A DNA stretch of 9,824 nucleotides. Origin: Pseudomonadota bacterium. Lineage in GTDB: Bacteria; Pseudomonadota; Alphaproteobacteria; UBA9219; RGZA01. Numbering within the stretch: the first letter of the stretch is position 1; every line of letters starts with the position of its first letter. Under the pieces are notes generated by a model. That model made no database searches, had not been told where the DNA came from, and saw nothing but the letters and a program-made list of their open reading frames with translations. Positions 5,464 to 9,824 of the stretch are shown here, in pieces. The stretch is taken from positions 1-9,824 of the forward strand of contig JACQAB010000073.1 in assembly GCA_016195205.1 (NCBI GenBank). Reading direction: 5' to 3'. The position numbers were made by a program, and so were the translations under genes.

Positions 5464-6429
5464 ATGGCCGTCTATACCAAAGTCCCCCGGCCCGCGCTTG
5501 AAAAGCTTCTTAGCGGCTATGAGCTTGGCCGCCTGGTTTCCATGCATGAAATTCTGGAAGGCGTGGAGAACACGAATTATCTGATCGTCACTAGCAGCGG
5601 TAAATACATCCTTACACTTTATGAAAAACGCGTGAAGCGCGAAGACCTTCCATTCTTCATCGAACTGATGCGCCACGGAGCCTTGAAGGGTATCCCCTGC
5701 CCGCTGCCGCTTGCCGACCGCAACGGCGAAATTCTGCAAACCCTGCGCGAACGCCCTGCCGCCATTGTGCGTTTTCTGAACGGGGAAATGACCACGGCCA
5801 TTACCCCCGCGCATTGCCGCCAGGTGGGCGAGGCGTTGGCCCATTTTCACCGCGCCACGCAGGATTTTGAACCGCGGCGCGCCAACGCCCTGTCGCTGGC
5901 AGGCTGGGAAAAGCTGGTTTCCGCCTGCGAATCCCGCGTCGATCAGGTGGCCCCGGGCCTGGCCGAGATGATTACCGGTGAGCTTTCTTATTTGAAAGAG
6001 CATTGGCAAAAAGCGAAAGTCCTGCCGCAAGGCGTGATCCATGCCGATTTGTTTCCCGACAACGTATTTTTTGAAAATGATAAGCTGTGCGGGCTGATTG
6101 ATTTTTATTTTTCCTGTAATGACCTTCTGGCCTATGACCTCGCGGTATGCGTGAACTCTTGGTGCTTTGAAGATGAAAAAACTTTCTCGCATGACCGGAT
6201 GGAAGCTTTGATAAGCGGCTATGAAAGCGGGAGGCCCCTGTCGGAAGCCGAACGGGAAGCTCTGCCGCTTCTGCTGCGCGGGGCTGCCTTGCGCTTTTTG
6301 CTTACGCGCCTTTACGACAAGCTGAATCACCCGCTCGGCACCATGGTGAAGGTGAAAGACCCGCTGGAATATCGCGGCAAACTGCTGTTCTTCCGCAATA
6401 ACTCCCTCACCCGCATCCAGGCCGCATGA
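5464..6429 (+). CDS. thrB: Homoserine kinase ThrB (aminoglycoside-phosphotransferase fold)
   Basis: Phosphorylates homoserine with ATP in threonine synthesis; cytoplasmic. This is the kinase type with an APH/choline-kinase fold used by many alphaproteobacteria, not the GHMP-type ThrB of enterics. 321 residues, normal length. The start MAVYTKVPRPALEKLLSGY is characteristic. N-lobe: the glycine-poor loop at EGVENTNYLI (about 33-42) and ILTLYEKR with the ATP-contacting lysine region. C-lobe: Brenner motif H193-A-D195 followed by N200 (VIHADLFPDN), then metal-binding D213 in GLIDFYF, and DLAVCVNSW. ATG 5464 comes three bases after the penicillin-binding protein stop and has GAGGA about nine bases upstream inside that gene, so translation is probably coupled. 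Its stop (TGA 6427-6429) overlaps an ATG that opens a frame reaching rnhA. Confidence 0.93.
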   Translation: MAVYTKVPRPALEKLLSGYELGRLVSMHEILEGVENTNYLIVTSSGKYILTLYEKRVKREDLPFFIELMRHGALKGIPCPLPLADRNGEILQTLRERPAAIVRFLNGEMTTAITPAHCRQVGEALAHFHRATQDFEPRRANALSLAGWEKLVSACESRVDQVAPGLAEMITGELSYLKEHWQKAKVLPQGVIHADLFPDNVFFENDKLCGLIDFYFSCNDLLAYDLAVCVNSWCFEDEKTFSHDRMEALISGYESGRPLSEAEREALPLLLRGAALRFLLTRLYDKLNHPLGTMVKVKDPLEYRGKLLFFRNNSLTRIQAA

Positions 6430-6466
6430 ATTTCTTGAAAAATCCTCACGGCAAGCGAAACCGGAT

Positions 6467-6503
6467 TCCCCTCCCTCTGAGGGAGGGGTTAGGGGTGGGG
6501 TGG
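6467..6503 (+). repeat. CCCCTCCC/GGGAGGGG repeat, first copy
   Basis: CCCCTCCCTC (6468-6477) and GAGGGAGGGG (6479-6488) form a perfect palindrome around a single T, followed by TTAGGGGTGGGGTGGG. A second copy lies inverted at 6555-6660: AGGGGTGGGGT (6491-6501) is the exact reverse complement of ACCCCACCCCT (6555-6565). Repeats of this type are scattered in many alphaproteobacterial genomes (general knowledge, not checked here). Confidence 0.75.
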
Positions 6504-6574
6504 GACGTGACATTTCTCAAGGCCCCACCATTTACGCTGGATAGCAACTTTTTGACCCCACCCCTTTATCCCCT

Positions 6575-6600
6575 TCCGCCTACGCTAAAGCTTCGGCGGA
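6575..6600. repeat. Nested TACGC/GCTTC palindromic element, copy A
   Basis: Stem TCCGCC (6575-6580) with GGCGGA (6595-6600) around TACGCTAAAGCTTC. Same core as at 1107-1127. It sits within the split second copy of the CCCCTCCC repeat. Confidence 0.75.
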
Positions 6601-6617
6601 CGAGCTTGAGCAAAAGA

Positions 6618-6643
6618 CCCGGCGTAGCCTTGGCGAAGCCGGG
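6618..6643. repeat. Nested TACGC/GCTTC palindromic element, copy B
   Basis: Stem CCCGGC (6618-6623) with GCCGGG (6638-6643) around GTAGCCTTGGCGAA. The core is of the same family in opposite orientation to copy A, 17 bases away, so the insert as a whole is a pair of facing elements. Confidence 0.7.
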
Positions 6644-6650
6644 CCCTCAA

Positions 6651-6660
6651 GGGGAGGGGA
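6651..6660 (+). promoter_or_regulatory. rnhA ribosome binding site formed by the repeat end
   Basis: GGGGAGGGGA directly before ATG 6662 is the only Shine-Dalgarno-like sequence for rnhA and is the outer end of the repeat. GGGAGGGGA (6652-6660) is exactly complementary to TCCCCTCCC at 6467-6475, and part of the site can also pair with TCCCCTT at 6569-6575, so it could be masked in RNA. Confidence 0.55.
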
Positions 6661-6661
6661 A

Positions 6662-7117
6662 ATGATTTCATCTTCTCGCCAGAATTCTCTTAGCCACGTG
6701 GAAATCTTCACCGACGGCGCGTGCTCGGGCAATCCGGGGCCGGGCGGCTGGGGCGCTATTCTGCGCTGTAAGGGCGTGGAGAAGGAAATGTCGGGTGGGG
6801 AAGCCACGACCACCAACAACCGCATGGAGTTGATGGGCGCGATTGCCGCGCTGGAAAGCCTGAAGCGCCGCTGCAAGGTGGATTTGTATACCGACAGCCA
6901 GTATGTGCAAAAAGGCGTAATGGAATGGATGGCGGGCTGGAAAGCCAAGGGCTGGAAGAAAAATGGCGGCCTGGCCAATGTCGATTTATGGAAACGCCTG
7001 GACGCCGCGGTGGAAAAGCACGATATCCGCTTTCACTGGGTGCGCGGGCATTCCGGCCACCCCGAAAACGAACGGGCCGATGAACTAGCCACCGGCGCGA
7101 TATTGAAAATGAAGTGA
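6662..7117 (+). CDS. rnhA: Ribonuclease HI
   Basis: Cleaves RNA in RNA-DNA hybrids (R-loops, Okazaki primers); cytoplasmic, monomeric, Mg-dependent. 151 residues, the usual length, one domain. The four carboxylates are present: D18 (FTDGACSGNPGPGGWG, 16-31), E56 (NNRMELMGAI), D78 (YTDSQYV) and D140 (NERADELA), plus the flexible-loop histidine H130 (VRGHSGH). The basic handle region with W89, W93 and W98 is intact (KAKGWKKNGG), so this is the bacterial RNase HI with a hybrid-binding protrusion. It follows thrB as is common in alphaproteobacteria, but 232 bases of repeat separate them. Its ribosome binding site comes from that repeat. It ends 12 bases before the convergent stop of the small gene on the other strand. 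Confidence 0.96.
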   Translation: MISSSRQNSLSHVEIFTDGACSGNPGPGGWGAILRCKGVEKEMSGGEATTTNNRMELMGAIAALESLKRRCKVDLYTDSQYVQKGVMEWMAGWKAKGWKKNGGLANVDLWKRLDAAVEKHDIRFHWVRGHSGHPENERADELATGAILKMK

Positions 7118-7129
7118 ATCCGGTCCAGC

Positions 7130-7456
7130 CTAGCCGTTGGCCAGCCTGATCGTGCATTTATCTTGGATAAATCTGTCGACAATCCTTTCGGATTCACCAA
7201 CAGCTTTAGACAAAGCGTGAGTATATTCGTATTGGTTGGCGTAAGTTCTTTCACGGAGTTCAGCCATTTTTAAAAAGAAAATATCATTTTTAAGTTCATC
7301 TACGCCTTTCTCATAGCGTACGCCACATAAGTAAGCGTTGGCGGTCAAAAGATCTGTGATGCGTTGTTCGGTGGAAGGCCCGCGGCTGGTGGCCCCCACG
7401 CCTGCAAGCATGGCCAGCAGGCCTAAGCCAAGCCGGGTTTTGGAGAATCTTTTCAT
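7130..7456 (-). CDS. Small exported protein of unknown function with two cysteines
   Basis: Not recognised. From ATG 7456 it has 108 residues; ATG 7462 would add two. I prefer 7456 because AGGG then lies eight bases upstream. The N-terminus is a clear signal peptide: positive KRFSKTR, a hydrophobic stretch LGLGLLAMLAGVG, and small residues before a likely cut around ATS. There is no lipobox cysteine. The mature part (about 84 residues) is hydrophilic and looks helical, with two cysteines: one in AYLCGVRY, one in QDKCTIRL near the end. These could form a disulfide in the periplasm. It has its own promoter with a perfect TATAAT box and lies downstream of a peroxiredoxin and a DsbD-type reductase on the same strand. 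Real gene likely (signal peptide, promoter, ribosome site); function open. Confidence 0.65.
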   Translation of the reverse strand: MKRFSKTRLGLGLLAMLAGVGATSRGPSTEQRITDLLTANAYLCGVRYEKGVDELKNDIFFLKMAELRERTYANQYEYTHALSKAVGESERIVDRFIQDKCTIRLANG

Positions 7457-7500
7457 AACCATCGCCCTAAAATGCCGTGGGCTTCCGCCGGAATAGTGCG

Positions 7501-7529
7501 ATTATAACAGAATTTGGCGGAGAATTAAA
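7501..7529 (-). promoter_or_regulatory. Promoter of the small exported-protein gene
   Basis: On the minus strand TTTAAT (7529-7524, three of six) overlaps the peroxiredoxin stop codon, then a 17-base spacer, then a perfect TATAAT (7506-7501). The start would be near 7494, giving a leader of about 35 bases. It allows expression independent of the peroxiredoxin. Confidence 0.6.
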
Positions 7530-8007
7530 CGGCCTTCAGCATCGCCTCGGCGCTGGAAACTTCAAACTTTCCAGGCGCTTCGACGTTAAGGGCTTTCACC
7601 ACGCCGTTGTCCACGACCATGGCAAAGCGCTGGCCGCGCTGGCCCATGCCGTAACCGGCGGCATCCATTTCCAGCCCTAGCGCGCGCGCCAGAGCCGCGT
7701 TGCCGTCGGGCAGCATGGTGACCTTGCCTTCGGCGTTGCCGGACTTGGCCCAGGCGCTCATCACGAACGGGTCATTCACGGCGGTGCAGAGAATTTCAGA
7801 CACGCCCTTTTGCTTGAAATCACCGGCATGATCCACAAAACCCGGCAGGTGCTTGGCCGAGCAGGTGGGCGTAAAGGCCCCCGGCACCGAGAACAGCACC
7901 ACCTTTTTGCCGCGCATCATTTCGGCGGTATTGACGTCTTCCATGCCGTTGGCGCCCAGGCGCTTCAGCGTGATGGAGGGAAACTTGTCGCCCACTTTGA
8001 TGGTCAT
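7525..8007 (-). CDS. Peroxiredoxin, Prx5-like (glutaredoxin/glutathione-dependent type)
   Basis: Reduces hydrogen peroxide and organic peroxides. 160 residues, thioredoxin fold, no signal peptide, so cytoplasmic. The peroxidatic motif is PGAFTPTCSAKHLPGF (42-57): T46 and C49 with R127 (QRGQRFAM) form the usual triad. C74 (EILCTAVND) is the only other cysteine. There is none near the C-terminus, so it is probably a 1-Cys enzyme regenerated by glutathione/glutaredoxin; that is inferred from the family. ATG 8007 has a strong AAGGAG seven bases upstream. It lies 67 bases after dsbD on the same strand. A weak promoter of its own can be suggested (TTGCGC 8064-8059, 17 bases, TAAATA 8041-8036). A peroxiredoxin of this type near thrB-rnhA is a known alphaproteobacterial arrangement, but there all genes usually share one strand; here it faces rnhA. 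Confidence 0.92.
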   Translation of the reverse strand: MTIKVGDKFPSITLKRLGANGMEDVNTAEMMRGKKVVLFSVPGAFTPTCSAKHLPGFVDHAGDFKQKGVSEILCTAVNDPFVMSAWAKSGNAEGKVTMLPDGNAALARALGLEMDAAGYGMGQRGQRFAMVVDNGVVKALNVEAPGKFEVSSAEAMLKAV

Positions 8008-8074
8008 GATGGCTCTCCTTTGAAAAGCTGATCTTTATTTAAGTGTTTAAGCATTAAAGCGCAAGCGGGGGAGA

Positions 8075-9824
8075 TCAATGCGCTTTCTTAAGGGCTTCCA
8101 GAACGGTGTTAGGCGTTAACAGTTCGGGCAAGACAAGGCCTTCCCGGGCGCCCGGTCCGTAAATAATGTTGAAGGGGATGCCATAGCGCCCGTGCCGGCG
8201 CAGATAGGACGAGATCACCTCGCTGGGCCGCGTCCAATCGGCCTTCATCAAAACCACCTCGGGCGCGGAAAGAGCGGTTTTTACCTCGGCGCGTTCCAGC
8301 ACGAAGCGGGCATTGGCCTGACAGGTTAAACACCACGCCGCCGTGACATCGACAAACACTACCTTGCCGGATTCAACGTCGGAAAGGATTTCGGTCTCAT
8401 TAAAATCTTTCCAGACGGTATCGGTTTTCATCTGCATGGCGAAAGACATGCTGAGCACCCAGGCGATCCACACCGCCGTCAGCAGCAGGAAGACCGAAAG
8501 CACGCGCTTCAAGCCGATCATCCAGTTGCCGGGACGCGGCAACAGCGTGGCGGCGCGCGGAAAAGCCGCGATGATCAGGAACGGCGCGGAAAGGCCCACG
8601 CCCAGCGCGATAAAAATGGCGAAAATCTCCAGCGCGCCGCCCGCCAGCGCGAAACTTACCGCCGCGCCCAGAAACGGGGCGCTGCAGGGCGTGGCCAGAA
8701 GCGTGGCACAGGCGCCGGATAAAAAATCTTTCAGCAAATTGCCGTGGCCCTGCGTCCAGCTCAGGCGGTCGGCCAGGGCGCGCGGCAGCGTGATTTCAAA
8801 AAAGCCCCATAAATTAGCGGCAAACAGTAACAGCACCGCGATCAGGAATAGAAGAAAGCCGGGGTTCTGGAACTGAATGCCCCAGCCCACGCTCATCCCC
8901 GCCTGTTTGACGATGGCAATGCCCCCGGCCATCACCATAAAAGAAAAAAGAATCCCGGCGCTGGTGCAAAGAAAACTTAAACGCACGCCGGCGGGCGTGC
9001 CGCCGCCATGGCTGGAGAAAGACAGGGCCTTCAACGCCAATACCGGCAACACGCAAGGCATCAGGTTCAAAATCAGCCCGCCGATTAGGGCAAAAAGAAT
9101 CATCAGGCCAAGATCCAGCACCTCTTTCGGCGGGGGTGGGTTGGTGAATTCAGGCGGCGTGGGCGGTGTAGCGCCAAGAGCAGGGAGCACCTCCACCGGC
9201 GCGGTACCGGTGAGCAACAATTTTTTCTCTACCGCCTGGCGCGTGGTTTTATCGACCAGCGTGAAGGTAAGCTCTTTGCCCGCCACGTCTTTCAACGGGG
9301 CTTCATGGCCCGGCACAACTTCCACATTAGGCGGCACCACACGCACCGAGGCGACGGGAAGCACCGAGCCATCGCCCGGTTCCATGATCACCTCGGCTTC
9401 GGTCAGCGGCTGGGGCGAAGAAAAGCCGATTTGAATGACATTCGCGCCATCTTTGCTGACCAACGCCGCCGATTGCAGGGTCAAACCCGTGCCGTCATCC
9501 ACCTTGGGCACGCGCGGCAGCCAGGATTTTAGAAGATCCGTCGCTTCGGGCGCCGACGTGAAACCCGCCGGCACGTCCAGCGCCAAATCATACATAACCG
9601 GCACGCAGATATCGGAACAGGCAAGAACCTGCAGATGGTTTTTCAGCTTCAGCCCATGGGCCGGATTAGTTTTTTCGATCAGGAAGGGGAACACCACCTC
9701 GCCCTCATAGCCATAGGTCTCCAGCCCTTGCAGCGCGTAAAGCGTGGGCAGCGGATAGGCCATGGTGGCGCTTTTCAAATTCTCACTGGTCTTCCAGTCG
9801 GATTGCGGCGGCACGCCCGCGTCC
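8075..9824 (-). CDS. dsbD: DsbD/ScsB-type thiol:disulfide interchange protein, N-terminus beyond window
   Basis: Moves electrons from cytoplasmic thioredoxin across the inner membrane to periplasmic thiol proteins. The frame is open at the right edge; a GTG at 9814 is in frame but is not a credible start because no signal peptide follows. Numbering from 9814: the periplasmic N-terminal domain has the cysteine pair C66 and C70 (ACSDIC) after YGYEGEVVFP, as in the DsbC-like domain of ScsB/DsbD. A proline-rich linker (TPPTPPEFTNPPPP) leads to the membrane domain (about 233-455) with C254 (LMPCVLP) and C377 (ATPCSAPF), the pair that passes electrons. The C-terminal thioredoxin-like domain has W494-C495-L-T-C498. 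All six redox cysteines are therefore present. The large N-terminal region suggests ScsB-like rather than classical DsbD. The peroxiredoxin gene follows 67 bases downstream. Confidence 0.9.
   Translation of the reverse strand, partial: DAGVPPQSDWKTSENLKSATMAYPLPTLYALQGLETYGYEGEVVFPFLIEKTNPAHGLKLKNHLQVLACSDICVPVMYDLALDVPAGFTSAPEATDLLKSWLPRVPKVDDGTGLTLQSAALVSKDGANVIQIGFSSPQPLTEAEVIMEPGDGSVLPVASVRVVPPNVEVVPGHEAPLKDVAGKELTFTLVDKTTRQAVEKKLLLTGTAPVEVLPALGATPPTPPEFTNPPPPKEVLDLGLMILFALIGGLILNLMPCVLPVLALKALSFSSHGGGTPAGVRLSFLCTSAGILFSFMVMAGGIAIVKQAGMSVGWGIQFQNPGFLLFLIAVLLLFAANLWGFFEITLPRALADRLSWTQGHGNLLKDFLSGACATLLATPCSAPFLGAAVSFALAGGALEIFAIFIALGVGLSAPFLIIAAFPRAATLLPRPGNWMIGLKRVLSVFLLLTAVWIAWVLSMSFAMQMKTDTVWKDFNETEILSDVESGKVVFVDVTAAWCLTCQANARFVLERAEVKTALSAPEVVLMKADWTRPSEVISSYLRRHGRYGIPFNIIYGPGAREGLVLPELLTPNTVLEALKKAH

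Larger units (their letters stand above)
6555..6660 (-). repeat. Second, inverted copy of the repeat, interrupted by two hairpins of another family
   Basis: The reverse complement reads CCCCTCCCCTTGAGGG, then about 70 foreign bases, then AAGGGGATAAAGGGGTGGGG, so the copy is split near its own palindrome centre. TCCCCTT (6569-6575) pairs with AAGGGGA (6649-6655) around the insert. The end at 6651-6660 supplies the rnhA ribosome binding site. Confidence 0.7.
6426..6665 (+). other. 79-codon frame bridging thrB and rnhA through the repeat
   Basis: ATG 6426 overlaps the thrB stop (ATGA) and the TGA at 6663-6665 overlaps the rnhA ATG (ATGA). Most of the frame is repeat sequence (runs such as LPLREGLGVGW and TPPLYPLPPTLK), so a functional peptide is unlikely. 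It may still let ribosomes run from thrB into rnhA. There is no domain I recognise. Confidence 0.25.

Noticed and set aside
6467..6503. G-rich run read as a G-quadruplex or as a rho-independent terminator
   Set aside because: The runs are explained by the repeat family and its inverted partner, no T-tract follows, and rnhA downstream appears to depend on read-through.
5356..6513. 385-codon open frame on the minus strand opposite thrB
   Set aside because: It mirrors thrB, whose kinase motifs are clear on the plus strand. Its own translation shows no domain, and its N-terminus is repeat sequence.
8343..9434. Two plus-strand frames (177 and 185 codons) opposite dsbD
   Set aside because: The minus strand carries all DsbD motifs; the plus frames are serine/threonine/proline-rich shadows typical of GC-rich coding DNA.

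Overview
This window looks like chromosomal DNA of a GC-rich, hopanoid-making alphaproteobacterium. The signs are an hpnA/hpnB pair, an alphaproteobacterial-type Fur without the N-terminal zinc CxxC pair, a thrB-rnhA-peroxiredoxin neighbourhood of the kind known in that class, and several families of GC-rich palindromic repeats between genes. The species cannot be named from the sequence.

Layout: the minus strand from 2117 to 1 carries hpnA, a 452-base gap full of hairpins, then hpnB, which runs off the left edge. fur is divergent from hpnA. The roughly 70 bases between them hold two back-to-back promoters, each placed so that transcription should start at the ATG, so both mRNAs look leaderless. 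Next comes a 422-base unit (2635-3056): an AT-rich gene for a small GIY-YIG nuclease, enclosed by two inverted copies of a double-stem REP-like palindrome. It looks like a self-contained mobile cassette. A tRNA-Thr(CGT) gene follows, with a chain of hairpin elements directly at its 3' end that reaches almost to the start of a class A penicillin-binding protein gene.

The plus strand then reads pbp1A-thrB-rnhA. pbp1A and thrB are 3 bases apart. thrB and rnhA are separated by a composite repeat: two inverted copies of a CCCCTCCC/GGGAGGGG element, the second interrupted by two hairpins of another family. The repeat supplies the rnhA ribosome binding site and keeps open a 79-codon frame that overlaps the thrB stop and the rnhA start.

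The right part, on the minus strand, is dsbD/scsB (open at the right edge), a Prx5-type peroxiredoxin and a small exported protein of unknown function with two cysteines. The first two belong to thiol redox chemistry; the third has its own promoter. The remaining genes are housekeeping: envelope (hopanoid, peptidoglycan), threonine synthesis, RNA-DNA hybrid removal and iron response.

The strongest candidate for something poorly described is the palindrome-GIY-YIG-palindrome unit. Next are the paired leaderless promoters and the nested repeat that now controls entry into rnhA.
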